Assembly (NCBI RefSeq): GCF_000425185.1
Contig: NZ_AULH01000011.1
Location: 1-64,000 of the forward strand
Length of the DNA stretch: 64,000 nt
Direction: 5' to 3'
Source of the DNA: Pleomorphomonas koreensis DSM 23070
GTDB taxonomy: Bacteria; Pseudomonadota; Alphaproteobacteria; Rhizobiales; Pleomorphomonadaceae
Positions within the stretch are counted from its first letter, which is position 1, and the number at the start of each line of letters is the position of its first letter. The notes beneath the pieces are model-generated. The model was not told where the DNA came from. It did not search any database and worked only from the letters and a program-made list of their open reading frames with translations. The position numbers were made by a program, and so were the translations under genes. This document shows positions 34,785-43,769 of this stretch, one piece after another.

Positions 34785-37049
34785 TCAGGTCTCCGAGAAG
34801 GCCCAGCGGGCGAGGACGGCTTGCCCGAAGGACAGGCCGCCATCGTTGGCGGGCAGGCGCCGGGCGAGGAGGGGGGTGAGGTCGGATTTGAGGAGCGCCG
34901 CCGACAGGCCTTCGGCCAGCACGCGGTTCATCAGGCAGCCGCCGCCGAGCGCGATCGACTTGAGGCCGGAGGCGGTGGCGCCATGGCGGGCGAGGGCGGC
35001 GAGCCCGTCGATCAGCGTGCCGTGGAACAGCGCCGCGCCGGTGCGGGCATCGGGGCGGGCGAGGGCGAGATGGGCAAGGAACGGCGCGAAGGAGAGGACG
35101 CCGTCGTCCAGCGTGAAGCCGCCGGCCAGCGTGGCCGGCTCATCCACCAATGCTTCCAGCTCCATCGCCGCCTGCCCCTCGTAGTCCTGGACAGTGCGCA
35201 CGCCGAGCAGCGCCGCCGCCGCGTCGAACAGCCGGCCGAGCGAGGTGGTGGCGAGCCTGTCGGCGCCCGAGGCGACGCGGCCGGCGATCGGCCCGGCCAG
35301 CGGCCGATCGGGGAACAAGGTGGCGGCGAGATCGGCCCGGCCGAGCGCCGCCAGTGCGCCGGCGCCCATCCGCCACGGTTCGCGGGCGGCGCGGTCGCCG
35401 CCGGGCAGCGGCAGCGGGGCGAGATGGCCGAGGCGGCGGTGCGCCGCGCCGTCCACCAGCAGCAGCTCGCCGCCCCAGGCGCCGCCGTCATCGCCGAGGC
35501 CGTGGCCGTCGAGGGCGAGGCCGAGCGCCGGACCTTCAAGGCCGGCTTCTGCGGCAACCGCCGCCACATGGGCGGCGTGGTGCTGGACGTGGATCACCGG
35601 CAGGCCGAACTCTTCGGCCATCTGGCTGGAGCGATAATCGGGATGGAGATCGCGGGCGACCAGCTCCGGCTTGATGCCGACGATGTCGATCAGGTGCTCG
35701 ATCGTCTCGCGGTAGAATTTCAGCGTCTCGGCGGTGTCGAGGTCGCCGACGTGCTGCGACACGAAAGCCTCGCGGCCGCGCGTCAGCGTCACCGTCGCCT
35801 TGAGATGGGCGCCGAGGGCCAGCGTCGCCGGTCCGTCTTCGGTTAGCGTGATCGGCTCGGGCACGTAACCGCGCGCCCGGCGCAGGAAGCTCGGCGCGCC
35901 GGCGATCACCTGCGTGACGCTGTCGTCGGCGCGCACGACGATCGCCCTGTCGTGGGTGACGATCAGGTCGGCGATGCCGGCGAGGCGGCGGGTGGCGTCG
36001 TCATCGTCGACCACCAAGGGCTCGCCGCCGGGATTGGCCGAGGTGGCGACCAGCACGAAATCGTTGGCGGCGTGCGGATCGTGGCCGGCGAAATCGTGAC
36101 CGGCGAGCGCCGCGAACAACAGATGATGCACCGGCGCATAGGCCAGCATGACGCCGACGCGGGCAAGGCCCGGCGAGACGGCCGGTGCCAGCACGCCGGC
36201 TTTCGCCGCCATCAATACGATCGGCCGGGCCACCGACGATGCAAGCGTTCGCTCCTCCACTGACGCCTCGGCCACCGCCGGGATCGAGGCGGCATTGGCG
36301 ACCATCACCGCGAAGGGCTTGAACTCGCGCGCCTTCCTGGCCCGGAGCGCCGCCACCGCCACGGCGTTGCGGCCGTCGCAGACGAGATGGAAGCCGCCGA
36401 TGCCCTTCAGCGCCACGATGCGGCCGGCCCGGATCGCCTTGGCGATGTCGGCGATTGGATGGCTGAGCTGCGGCCCGCAGGCCGGACAGGCGACCGGCTC
36501 GGCGTGGAAGCGGCGGTCGCGGACGTCGGTGTAGGCGGCGGCGCAGTCCGGGCACATCGGGAAGTCGGCCATCGACGTCTGCCGCCGGTCGTAGGGCAGG
36601 CGGCGGGTGATGGTGTAGCGCGGGCCGCAATGGGTGCAGTTGACGAAGGGATAGCCGAAATAGCGGCTGGTCGGTTCGAACAGCTCGGCGAGGCAGGCGT
36701 CACAGGTGGCGGCGTCGGCAACGATGCGCGTCATCGTCGCGCCGCCGACGCTGTCGCAGATGACGAAATCGCGGTCGCCGGCGAGCGGCAGGTCCTCGCG
36801 GAGGAAGGAATCGATGCGGGCGAGCGGCGGCGCCTCCGACCTCAGCCGGCGCGCGAATTCCTCGACGCGGGCGCCCTCGACCTCGATGGTAACGCCGTCG
36901 GCGCCGTTGTGGACGTAGCCGGCGAGGCCGCAGTCGGTAGCGAGACGATGCACGAACGGCCGCATGCCGACGCCCTGCACGGCGCCGTTCACCTTCAGGC
37001 GCAGGCGCGCCACGGTGGCGAAGGCGTCAAGGGCGGGCACGGCGGTCAT
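34785..37049 (-). CDS. hypF: carbamoyltransferase HypF
   Basis: Large cytosolic enzyme of 754 aa that transfers the carbamoyl group of carbamoyl phosphate to the HypE C-terminal Cys. Domain order: acylphosphatase (about 15-100, GAVQGVGMRPFVHRLA), two zinc-finger-like CxxC pairs (CDACL and CTHCG; CPDC and CPACG), a YrdC-like domain (about 195-400) and a Kae1-like domain with HVQHHAAHVAAV and LALDGHGLGDDG. The start at 37049 begins the acylphosphatase domain; a longer frame overlaps hypB. Seven bases separate it from hypB. Confidence 0.95.
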   Translation of the reverse strand: MTAVPALDAFATVARLRLKVNGAVQGVGMRPFVHRLATDCGLAGYVHNGADGVTIEVEGARVEEFARRLRSEAPPLARIDSFLREDLPLAGDRDFVICDSVGGATMTRIVADAATCDACLAELFEPTSRYFGYPFVNCTHCGPRYTITRRLPYDRRQTSMADFPMCPDCAAAYTDVRDRRFHAEPVACPACGPQLSHPIADIAKAIRAGRIVALKGIGGFHLVCDGRNAVAVAALRARKAREFKPFAVMVANAASIPAVAEASVEERTLASSVARPIVLMAAKAGVLAPAVSPGLARVGVMLAYAPVHHLLFAALAGHDFAGHDPHAANDFVLVATSANPGGEPLVVDDDDATRRLAGIADLIVTHDRAIVVRADDSVTQVIAGAPSFLRRARGYVPEPITLTEDGPATLALGAHLKATVTLTRGREAFVSQHVGDLDTAETLKFYRETIEHLIDIVGIKPELVARDLHPDYRSSQMAEEFGLPVIHVQHHAAHVAAVAAEAGLEGPALGLALDGHGLGDDGGAWGGELLLVDGAAHRRLGHLAPLPLPGGDRAAREPWRMGAGALAALGRADLAATLFPDRPLAGPIAGRVASGADRLATTSLGRLFDAAAALLGVRTVQDYEGQAAMELEALVDEPATLAGGFTLDDGVLSFAPFLAHLALARPDARTGAALFHGTLIDGLAALARHGATASGLKSIALGGGCLMNRVLAEGLSAALLKSDLTPLLARRLPANDGGLSFGQAVLARWAFSET

Positions 37050-37056
37050 CGTCCGG

Positions 37057-38001
37057 TCAGGCCCGGACGGCCGCGGCGCGGCTGAGGGCGGCGCGCGCTT
37101 CGATCCAGGCGTAGAAGGCGGCCATGCCTTCACCGGTTTCAGCCGACACCACCAGCGTCTGGAGATGCGGATTGACGGTCAGCGCGGCGGCGAGGCATTT
37201 GCCGACGTCGAACTTCAGATATGGCAACAGATCGGCCTTGTTGAGCAGCAGCAGGTCGGCGGCGGCGAACATATCCGGATATTTCAGCGGCTTGTCCTCG
37301 CCCTCGGTCACCGACAGCACCACCACCCTGTGCGCTTCGCCAAGGTCGAAGCCGGCCGGGCAGACGAGGTTGCCGACGTTCTCGATGAACAGGAGGCCGC
37401 CCGGCTCAAGCCGGAGGTCGTCGAGCGCGGCGCCGACCATGCCGGCTTCGAGGTGGCAGCCCTTGCCGGTGTTGATCTGCACGGCGCGGGCGCCGGTGGC
37501 GCGGATGCGGGCCGCGTCGTTGTCGGTCTGCTGGTCGCCCTCGACGACGGCGATGGGAAAGCGCCCCTTCAGGTCCTCGATGGCGCGCACCAGCAGCGTC
37601 GTCTTGCCCGAGCCGGGCGACGACATCAGGTTGAGCGCCAGCGTGCCGGTGGTGGCGAGGCGGGCGCGGTTCTGGCGGGCGGTGTCGTTGTTCCTGGCGA
37701 GGATGTCGCGCTCGATGCGGATCACCCGGTCGCCGTCGATGCCCGGCTGATGCACCGCGCCGAGCGGCGCCTCGTGCACGTGCGGATGATCGTGATGATG
37801 GCCGTGGTCATGATCGTGGTGATGGTCGTGATCATGCGAATGGGGATGATCATGCGGATGGTCGTGGTCATGATGGTGATGGTCGTGATCATGATCATGC
37901 GGATGGTCGTGGTCGTGCGCGTGGCCGTGCAGTTCCGCCGGCGTCTTGCCATTGATCCGGTAGCCGGTGCCACCAGAGCCGCAGCCGCAATCCTTGCACA
38001 T
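37057..38001 (-). CDS. hypB: hydrogenase nickel incorporation GTPase HypB, His-rich
   Basis: GTPase of 314 aa that inserts nickel into the hydrogenase large subunit with HypA. The N-terminus MCKDCGCG is the high-affinity nickel motif. Residues 25-76 hold 30 histidines in 52 positions, alternating with Asp and Pro, a nickel-storage tract. The GTPase domain has the P-loop SSPGSGKTT near 130, [17 protein letters not shown] and NKADLLP. The start at 38001 overlaps the hypA stop by one base. Such long tracts are known in rhizobial HypB. Confidence 0.96.
   Translation of the reverse strand: MCKDCGCGSGGTGYRINGKTPAELHGHAHDHDHPHDHDHDHHHHDHDHPHDHPHSHDHDHHHDHDHGHHHDHPHVHEAPLGAVHQPGIDGDRVIRIERDILARNNDTARQNRARLATTGTLALNLMSSPGSGKTTLLVRAIEDLKGRFPIAVVEGDQQTDNDAARIRATGARAVQINTGKGCHLEAGMVGAALDDLRLEPGGLLFIENVGNLVCPAGFDLGEAHRVVVLSVTEGEDKPLKYPDMFAAADLLLLNKADLLPYLKFDVGKCLAAALTVNPHLQTLVVSAETGEGMAAFYAWIEARAALSRAAAVRA
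37774..37929 (-). repeat. degenerate repeat encoding the HypB His tract
   Basis: Alternating CAT/CAC and GAT/GAC codons (seen on the plus strand as GTGGTCATGATCGTG-like units) form a low-complexity repeat of about 156 bases inside hypB. Slippage could change the number of histidines between strains. Confidence 0.8.
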
Positions 38002-38342
38002 CACTCCACCTCCAGTTCGCGCAGCCGCAATTCGTCGCCTTGCGTCATCTGCACGTGATGGCGCCCGCACGCCGGGCAGGCGCCGAAGCGTTCGCTCATC
38101 GGCACCGTCTTAGCACAGTCGAGGCACCAGCCACTGCCCGCGACACGCTCGATGACCAGCCTTGCATTCTCCGCAAGGGTGCCGTGGCTGACGGCCGTAA
38201 AGCAGAAGGCGAGGGCGGCCGGATCGACATGACCGAGCACGCCCACCTCCAGCACCACCGACTTGATCCTGATGGCGCCGTTCTTCCGCGCTTCCTCGAC
38301 GGCGATGTCCACCACCGCCTCGCAAAGCGACATCTCATGCAT
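38001..38342 (-). CDS. hypA: hydrogenase maturation nickel metallochaperone HypA
   Basis: HypA, 113 aa, delivers nickel with HypB. The N-terminus [11 protein letters not shown] keeps His2, the nickel ligand. The zinc site is formed by WCLDC and ACPACG. The start at 38342 is fixed by this MHE motif; a longer frame to 38378 would bury it. It overlaps the end of hupK by 8 bases and hypB by one base. Confidence 0.95.
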   Translation of the reverse strand: MHEMSLCEAVVDIAVEEARKNGAIRIKSVVLEVGVLGHVDPAALAFCFTAVSHGTLAENARLVIERVAGSGWCLDCAKTVPMSERFGACPACGRHHVQMTQGDELRLRELEVE

Positions 38343-39318
38343 GGGCCGCCCCTTCCGGAACGACATCCACCGCGACACAGGGAGAGAATTGCGCCGCCAG
38401 CCGGGCGATCGCCGTCACGGCGTCGCCGTCCGGCCGGAACCCCGCGAGGGCACGCGCAAACGGCCCCTCGGGATGGAAGTTCCATTCCGTGGGAGCGACG
38501 ACGCGGGCGTCTCGGAGCCGTCCATCTCCTTGCACCACGGCAAAATAATATAACCGGCCGCGTGGACTTTCCACTGAGGCGTATCCCGTATTCATCTGCG
38601 TCCGATTTGCATCGAGCGGCACGGCGAAATTCCGGCCCTCGCCCGGCCGGGCGCACAGCCAATCGAGCGCCGCTTCCGCCTCGGCAAGGCGGGCGGCCAG
38701 CGTCGCGCCCGGCAGGCCGGCCGACCGGCCGGCACGCGCCGCCGGGCCGGTCTCGGGGTGCCGGCCGGAGAGAGCGGGCAAGGCGGCAAAGCCGGCATCG
38801 GCGGCGAGCGCGGTGACCACCGCCTCATCGTCGGCGACCGTCAGCGCGTCGGGCAGGGCGGCGGCGCCCGCTGTTGCCGGCAACCAGCCCGGCGCCAGTG
38901 CCAGCGCCGCGCCGATCGCCTCGGCACCGTCACCGACGACGCCGCTGCGGGTCGCATTGTAGGCGGCATCGAGGGCGTCGCGCACCACCGGGAAGGCGGC
39001 GACCGGCGCCAGATGGGCGAGGTCGCGCAGGTGCTCGGCAATGCGTTCGGCGGCGAGGCGCGCCTGCCAGCGGGCCACTTCCTCGGCCGGAACGATGCGT
39101 CCGATCGCCGCCGCCGCCGCCAGGGTCAGCGCGGCGGCATGCGACACGCCGCAGACGGCGTGCAGCAGCCCCACCGCCTCGATCGCCCGGCCAACCGGCT
39201 GGCCGGCGAAGCGGGCGGCCAGCGACAGCGGCCGCTCGGAGCGGACCGAGGCCTGGCCGACCGTGCCATCGACGAGGGTGAAGGCAACGACGATCCGTCC
39301 CGGATCGAGGCCGCTCAT
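38335..39318 (-). CDS. hupK: hydrogenase expression/formation protein HupK
   Basis: HupK/HoxV-type accessory protein of 327 aa, distantly related to the NiFe large subunit and proposed as a scaffold for assembling the active site. Remnants of both large-subunit motifs are visible: VCGVSHA where L1 has CGxCxxxH, and FSPCVAVDV near the C-terminus where L2 has DPCxxC, each keeping one Cys. The middle is Ala-rich. The start at 39318 overlaps the hupJ stop by 4 bases, and the stop overlaps hypA, joining hup and hyp in one transcript. Confidence 0.86.
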   Translation of the reverse strand: MSGLDPGRIVVAFTLVDGTVGQASVRSERPLSLAARFAGQPVGRAIEAVGLLHAVCGVSHAAALTLAAAAAIGRIVPAEEVARWQARLAAERIAEHLRDLAHLAPVAAFPVVRDALDAAYNATRSGVVGDGAEAIGAALALAPGWLPATAGAAALPDALTVADDEAVVTALAADAGFAALPALSGRHPETGPAARAGRSAGLPGATLAARLAEAEAALDWLCARPGEGRNFAVPLDANRTQMNTGYASVESPRGRLYYFAVVQGDGRLRDARVVAPTEWNFHPEGPFARALAGFRPDGDAVTAIARLAAQFSPCVAVDVVPEGAAHA

Positions 39319-39806
39319 TCGTTGCCTCCCGTCCCGCCACGTCCGAGGCCGATCAGCCGCCGGCGATCGAGGCTGGCGGAGAGCGGCCCGACTTCCGACG
39401 GCTCGGCCTCGCGCAGCAATTCGTCGAGGGCGGCGAAGGCCACCGCCTCGGCCGCCACCTGATCCTCGAAGTCGCTCATCGGCGAGAACAGCGACGCCGC
39501 GCCGTAGCGGCTGCCGTCGTCCATCGAGGCGATCACGAAATCGACGCTGCCGGCCGGCAGGTCGAGCCGCAGCATCACGCCGTCGGGCGGCAGATCGATG
39601 CCGGCGTCGGGCAGGGCGACGACGTTCATGCACCAGGGCGTGACCACCACCGAGAAGCGGAAGCCGCCGAAGCGCCGCGACGGCGTCGCCATGACGGAGA
39701 GCGCCGGATTGTGGACCGGCAGGCCGGCCATGCGGCTTTCGGCCTCGCGCCAGAAGCCTTCGAGGCGACCGGCGACCGCCTCGTCGTCAAGGAGGTCAGC
39801 TGTCAT
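39315..39806 (-). CDS. hupJ: hydrogenase assembly chaperone HupJ (HybE family)
   Basis: A 163-aa protein of the [NiFe]-hydrogenase assembly chaperone (HybE/HupJ) family, thought to act on the small-subunit precursor or on complex assembly. The block FRFSVVVTPWCMNVVALP and later RYGAASLFSPMSDFEDQ are typical. It overlaps hupI by 11 bases and hupK by 4 bases. Confidence 0.88.
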   Translation of the reverse strand: MTADLLDDEAVAGRLEGFWREAESRMAGLPVHNPALSVMATPSRRFGGFRFSVVVTPWCMNVVALPDAGIDLPPDGVMLRLDLPAGSVDFVIASMDDGSRYGAASLFSPMSDFEDQVAAEAVAFAALDELLREAEPSEVGPLSASLDRRRLIGLGRGGTGGNE

Positions 39807-39981
39807 CGTCGATCCTCAGGAACCGCGCCTTGGCACCGTCGCAATGCGGGCAGCGCCAGTCGTCCGGCAGCGCCTCGAACGGCGTGCCGGGCAACACGCC
39901 GGCCGCCTCGTCGCCCGCCGCCGGATCGTAGACGGTCCAGCAGACGCCGCACTCCCAGCGGTCTCCGGCGCGGTCGCTCAT
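39796..39981 (-). CDS. hupI: rubredoxin HupI
   Basis: A 61-aa rubredoxin with the iron ligands Cys11, Cys14, Cys44 and Cys47 (WECGVC and RCPHCDG). HupI/HoxR-type rubredoxins are needed for making uptake hydrogenase in the presence of oxygen, which fits the oxygen-tolerant HupS here. It overlaps hupH by 4 bases. Confidence 0.95.
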   Translation of the reverse strand: MSDRAGDRWECGVCWTVYDPAAGDEAAGVLPGTPFEALPDDWRCPHCDGAKARFLRIDDDS

Positions 39982-40793
39982 TTGAAATAAGCCTCCTCGA
40001 TCTCGCGCAGCCGGACGGCCGAGTCGCGGAAATCCGCTTCAGCCGCCTGCGCCGTCACCGGCACGTCGCCGATCTCGATGGTGTCGAGCAGCATGGCGTC
40101 CATGGCGTTGAAGAACTGCACCGACCAGACGTTATGGATCGCCGTCGCCTGAATGCGGCAGGTGCCGTAGCCGCGCGACACGATCCGCACCGGGCCGTTG
40201 CCCAGCCGGTCGGTCAACAGCGCGATATCGTCCGGCAGCATCGGCAGTAGCGTCAGCGAGAGGACGTCGTTTGGCTGGCCCGGCCGATAGCGGGCGGCGC
40301 GGGCGGCGATCTCGTGCAGCACCGGCGGCGCGTTCATGACGCCCTCGGGGATGTCGCCGATCTCAAGGTGCGGCAGCGTCATCGCCGCCGCCCGCCGCAC
40401 CGCCTGCGGCACGGCCGATACCTCGGCATAGTCGGCGAGAAGGCCACCGTCGGCGCCGACGAAGCGGACGCGCCACAAGCCGGCGAAGATGCTTTCGGAG
40501 ATCTGCGCCACCACGCCGTCGGGCAGCGCCACGGTTGCCGCCACCTCGCCTTCGCCGAGGATTTCGCCGACGAGCCGTGTCTCCTCCTCGCCGAGCGCCG
40601 CGAGGTCGAACAGGATGCCGGGCGCCGCCGCCGTCTGGCGGTCGAGGGCGGCGGCGATCTCCGGCAGGAGGCGCGCGACGCCAGGGCAGCGGGCGATCAG
40701 CGCCTCGGCATCGGCGGTGGCCAGGAAGGCGAGCGTACCGGTGCCGGTGGTGCCGGCGGCGATCGTCGCGGCGGTTCCGAAGGCGGTGGTCAT
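39978..40793 (-). CDS. hupH: hydrogenase expression/formation protein HupH (HyaF family)
   Basis: HupH/HyaF-family accessory protein of 271 aa. The N-terminal part is Ala/Gly-rich. The C-terminal part contains NDVLSLTLLPMLPDDIALL, RGYGTCRIQATAIHNVWSVQFFN and DTIEIGDVPVTA, which are family blocks. A role in small-subunit cluster maturation is known from relatives. The start overlaps hupG by 4 bases, and the stop overlaps hupI by 4. Confidence 0.9.
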   Translation of the reverse strand: MTTAFGTAATIAAGTTGTGTLAFLATADAEALIARCPGVARLLPEIAAALDRQTAAAPGILFDLAALGEEETRLVGEILGEGEVAATVALPDGVVAQISESIFAGLWRVRFVGADGGLLADYAEVSAVPQAVRRAAAMTLPHLEIGDIPEGVMNAPPVLHEIAARAARYRPGQPNDVLSLTLLPMLPDDIALLTDRLGNGPVRIVSRGYGTCRIQATAIHNVWSVQFFNAMDAMLLDTIEIGDVPVTAQAAEADFRDSAVRLREIEEAYFK

Positions 40794-41230
40794 GCGTCGG
40801 CCCTCCGGGCATTGGCGGTGATTTCGATGCGGCTCGGGGCGACGTAATCCGGCGCGTCCGGCCTCAGCGCTGCCGCGAGGCGGTCGAGATAGTCGCTCCA
40901 GTCGCGGATGCGCGGCAGCACGTCGAGCACGCTCGCACCGCGCAGCACCACCAGCGACGGCAGTACCTCGACGCGGCAGCGCGCCTTCAGCGCCGCCTCG
41001 GCCGGCCGGGCGACCACGGCGGCGCGGTAGCGGCCGGGAAAGGCGGCCAGCAGTTCCGGCAGCACCACGGCGACATCGCCGCTGTCGCTCCGCTGGTCGG
41101 GATCGCCGGTGAAGAACAGCAGCGCGTGCTGCGGCTCGCCGGCGGCCGGCGTCAGGAAGGTGTCGAGCGTCTCGGCATCGACGACCGGCAGGCCGTGGCG
41201 GGTGGTGAGGGCGGCGATCAGCGCGGACAT
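40790..41230 (-). CDS. hupG: hydrogenase accessory protein HupG (HyaE family)
   Basis: A 146-aa thioredoxin-fold protein without the CxxC active site, as expected for HyaE/HupG. The family acts as a Tat-substrate proofreading chaperone for the small subunit. Blocks HALLFFTGDPDQRSDSGDVAVVLPELL and RVEVLPSLVVLRG agree. It starts 7 bases after the glycosyltransferase-like gene. Confidence 0.9.
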   Translation of the reverse strand: MSALIAALTTRHGLPVVDAETLDTFLTPAAGEPQHALLFFTGDPDQRSDSGDVAVVLPELLAAFPGRYRAAVVARPAEAALKARCRVEVLPSLVVLRGASVLDVLPRIRDWSDYLDRLAAALRPDAPDYVAPSRIEITANARRADA

Positions 41231-41237
41231 GGATGTC

Positions 41238-42059
41238 TCACAATCCCTTCAGACGGGCGACGACATAGCGGCCGACGCCGCGCGCCTGCCGCCATGGCGT
41301 GTAGAGGTAGTTCTCGGCGGCGATGCCGAGGTCGCTCTCGCGGCCGGCCGGCAACGTCCGGATGATCGGGAAGAGGTCGGCCATCGATTCCAGGCCGACG
41401 CGGGTGCCCTTGATCCGGTTGGAGACGTTGCCGCCGTGCACGACCTGCAGCCAGGCCGGACGCCCTTCAAGCTGCCGGACCGGCGCCAGCCGCGCGATGT
41501 TGACGTGGATTTCGTGCCAGATGGTCCGCGCCTCGAGCGACATGGGCTCCAGAAGCGAGGCGAAGGGGTTCTTCCGGTCGACGATCCGGTAGATGCGCGG
41601 CGCGGCGCCGGACGTCGACAGGATGGCACCGTTGGGGAAATTGAACACTTGGGCAGCGCCGGCCGTCGCCGCCTCGCGCAGCCGCGCCACGTGATCGACG
41701 GCGAGGATGTCGTCGCTGTCGAGGCGGGTGGTCAGCAGCCAGTCGAAACCGGTATAGCGGGGCAGAATGCCGGGGATGATCTCCGGCATCATGAAGCGGT
41801 CGGTGAACTCGGCCTTGAAGGGGTAGACCTGCTGCAACTCCGCGATGACGGCCTTGAACTCGGCCGGCGTCTGCTCGTCGAAGAAGATCACCCAGTCGAA
41901 ATCCTGCTCGGTCTGCTGGGCGACGCCCGGCAGGCAATAGTCCCGGAACAGGCGGAACCGATCGGCCAGCCACCCCGGCTTCGAGCGGAGATGCTGCTCC
42001 CGCCCCGGCGAGGGAACGTTGAAGCGGGTGAGAATGAGGTGCTTGATCCTGGCGCTCAT
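41238..42059 (-). CDS. putative rhamnosyl/glycosyltransferase inside the hup operon
   Basis: A 273-aa protein resembling the putative rhamnosyltransferase family (Pfam PF11316 type). The sequence has an N-terminal KHLILTRFNVP, a DFDWVIFFDEQTP strand and a DxD-like LTTRLDSDDILAVDHV motif expected for a GT-A nucleotide-sugar site. No signal peptide is visible. The start at 42059 begins the conserved MSARIKHLILTRF; an upstream frame to 42128 is not conserved-looking. It lies between hupF and hupG on the same strand, with only 7 bases to hupG. It is not part of the standard hup set, so it was probably inserted; a link to hydrogenase is unproven. Confidence 0.8.
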   Translation of the reverse strand: MSARIKHLILTRFNVPSPGREQHLRSKPGWLADRFRLFRDYCLPGVAQQTEQDFDWVIFFDEQTPAEFKAVIAELQQVYPFKAEFTDRFMMPEIIPGILPRYTGFDWLLTTRLDSDDILAVDHVARLREAATAGAAQVFNFPNGAILSTSGAAPRIYRIVDRKNPFASLLEPMSLEARTIWHEIHVNIARLAPVRQLEGRPAWLQVVHGGNVSNRIKGTRVGLESMADLFPIIRTLPAGRESDLGIAAENYLYTPWRQARGVGRYVVARLKGL

Positions 42060-42152
42060 GCGGGCTGATCCCTGACGGCGGCGACTGCCGGACAAGAGAG
42101 TTGTCGGCCCGAAGTCTTCCGCCCGCATCCCGCCATTGTCAAACCGTGTTCC

Positions 42153-42446
42153 TCACGTCCTGAGATGGTCCGGCAGTTCCGGCTCTCGGTCGATCAGGTC
42201 GGCGAACAGATGCTCGAAAGCCTCGCCGGCGCTGGCCGCCGCGAGGCCGTCGAGCGCCCGGTCGATCGCCTCGGCCTCGGCCGCATCGAGCACGCGCACG
42301 GCGCTGTCGAGATGGACCAGCAGCCAGGTTCCCGCCGCCTGCCGGCCGACCAGCAGCGTCGACACGCGCCGCGTTTCGCCGCGCCGCGCGCAGAGGGCGG
42401 TGAAGTCGTCGCCCTCGACGACGGTCATCGGCAAGCCGAGGCACAT
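42153..42446 (-). CDS. hupF: hydrogenase chaperone HupF (HypC family)
   Basis: A HypC/HupF-family chaperone of 97 aa starting MCLGLPM with the essential Cys2. The conserved barrel includes GTWLLVHLDSAVRVLD. HupF-type paralogues protect the large subunit against oxygen during maturation, as known in rhizobia. It follows hupD after 13 bases. It is distinct from hypC at 34539-34781. Confidence 0.93.
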   Translation of the reverse strand: MCLGLPMTVVEGDDFTALCARRGETRRVSTLLVGRQAAGTWLLVHLDSAVRVLDAAEAEAIDRALDGLAAASAGEAFEHLFADLIDREPELPDHLRT

Positions 42447-42459
42447 GCAGCGATCTCCC

Positions 42460-43020
42460 TCAGCCGACGCGCGGCCGTTCGTAGCCGGCGCGGTCGATGT
42501 CGTGGCCGAGCAGCCCCTTGCCGGCGGCGAGCGGCGCCTTGCGCCGCACCGGCGCCACGCCCCAGCCGGCCAGCAGGTCGATCGCCAGGGCGATGGCCGG
42601 CTCGATGGCGGCGGCGACCGGCGGCGTCAGCGGCCCGCCCCAGTCCTCGAGGTCGAGCGGCTGGCAGCCGATCAGCGCGATATCCTCGGGATAGCGATCC
42701 ATCAGGTCGGCCGCCGACAGTACCTCCTGGAAGCCGGTCTGGTGGAGGCTCATCTTCTTGGCGCCGGTGAATTTCGGCACCGCATCGCCGCGCACCATCT
42801 TCAGCGTGCCGGGCGCAAGGCCGTAATCGATGGCGTCGAACACCACCAGACGATCGGCGTCGCAGACGCGGTCGACGAGGTAGAGCCCCTGCGTGCCGCC
42901 GTCGAGCAGTTCGACGCCGTCGGCCATGGCGTAGAGGCGGTGGAAGGCCTCGACGGCGCGCACGCCGAAGCCCTCGTCGGCCCAGAGGATGTTGCCTATT
43001 CCAAGCACCAGCACGCTCAT
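42460..43020 (-). CDS. hupD: hydrogenase maturation protease HupD
   Basis: Endopeptidase of 186 aa that removes the C-terminal tail of HupL after nickel insertion. The N-terminus VLVLGIGNILWADEGFGV is the family signature. The nickel-sensing ligands Glu16, Asp62 and His93 are all present at the positions known for HybD. The start at 43020 is 5 bases after the hupC stop. Confidence 0.95.
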   Translation of the reverse strand: MSVLVLGIGNILWADEGFGVRAVEAFHRLYAMADGVELLDGGTQGLYLVDRVCDADRLVVFDAIDYGLAPGTLKMVRGDAVPKFTGAKKMSLHQTGFQEVLSAADLMDRYPEDIALIGCQPLDLEDWGGPLTPPVAAAIEPAIALAIDLLAGWGVAPVRRKAPLAAGKGLLGHDIDRAGYERPRVG

Positions 43021-43025
43021 GCCGC

Positions 43026-43757
43026 TCAGCCCTCGCGCTCGTCGCGGAATTGCCGCTCGCCGGAAATCATGGTGGATATCATGGTCTGGCGGCTCATGAT
43101 GTCCTCGCGGACCGCCGCGTAGATGTGGATGATGGAGAAGATGACGATCACCCACATGCCCAGGTGATGGATGGTGTGGACGTCCTGCGAATTCGGCCAG
43201 ATGTCGAACACCCAGCCGAACACCTTGGCCTGCCAGCTGTCGCGGCCGGTGCCCTCCGAATAGAGGGCGAAACCGGTGATGATCATGCCGAGGTTGAACA
43301 GGGTGAACATGGCGAACATCGCCGTATGGGCCAGCGGGTTGTGCCCGATATACTTGTAGGGTTCCTTTTCGAGGAACAGATACCAGCGCGCCTCCCGGAT
43401 GACGCCCCGCCACCATGACTTCTCCCAGACCGGCAGATAGAAGATCTGGCGCGAGTATTTGTTGCCCCAGAACGCCCAGAGGATGCGGGCGAGGAAGGCG
43501 ACGGCGAGCACCTGCCCGGCGGCAAAGTGGGCGAAGCGGATGTAGCCGAACAGGAAGTTCGCCGACGCCTCGCCCGGCATGGTGGGCGGCGGCGAGCCGA
43601 TCAGATAGCCCGTCACTGCGAGGATGGTGATGCAAAGGGCGTTGCCCCAATGCCAGAGGCGCACCGGCGCCTCGTAGACGTAGATCGAAGGTCCGGCGAC
43701 GATGACGTCGTCGGTGGCGTCCATCACGCCGGTGAGTATCCTGGCTTGGCGGGCCAT
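43026..43757 (-). CDS. hupC: hydrogenase b-type cytochrome subunit HupC
   Basis: Membrane cytochrome b of 243 aa that anchors HupSL and passes electrons to quinone. Four membrane helices are predicted. Candidate haem-ligand histidines lie in VRLWHWGNALC, RFAHFAAGQ, HTAMFAMF and HTIHHLGMWV. The block KYIGHNPLAH is typical. It follows hupL after 12 bases. Confidence 0.94.
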   Translation of the reverse strand: MARQARILTGVMDATDDVIVAGPSIYVYEAPVRLWHWGNALCITILAVTGYLIGSPPPTMPGEASANFLFGYIRFAHFAAGQVLAVAFLARILWAFWGNKYSRQIFYLPVWEKSWWRGVIREARWYLFLEKEPYKYIGHNPLAHTAMFAMFTLFNLGMIITGFALYSEGTGRDSWQAKVFGWVFDIWPNSQDVHTIHHLGMWVIVIFSIIHIYAAVREDIMSRQTMISTMISGERQFRDEREG

Positions 43758-43769
43758 GGCGGCGCCTCC

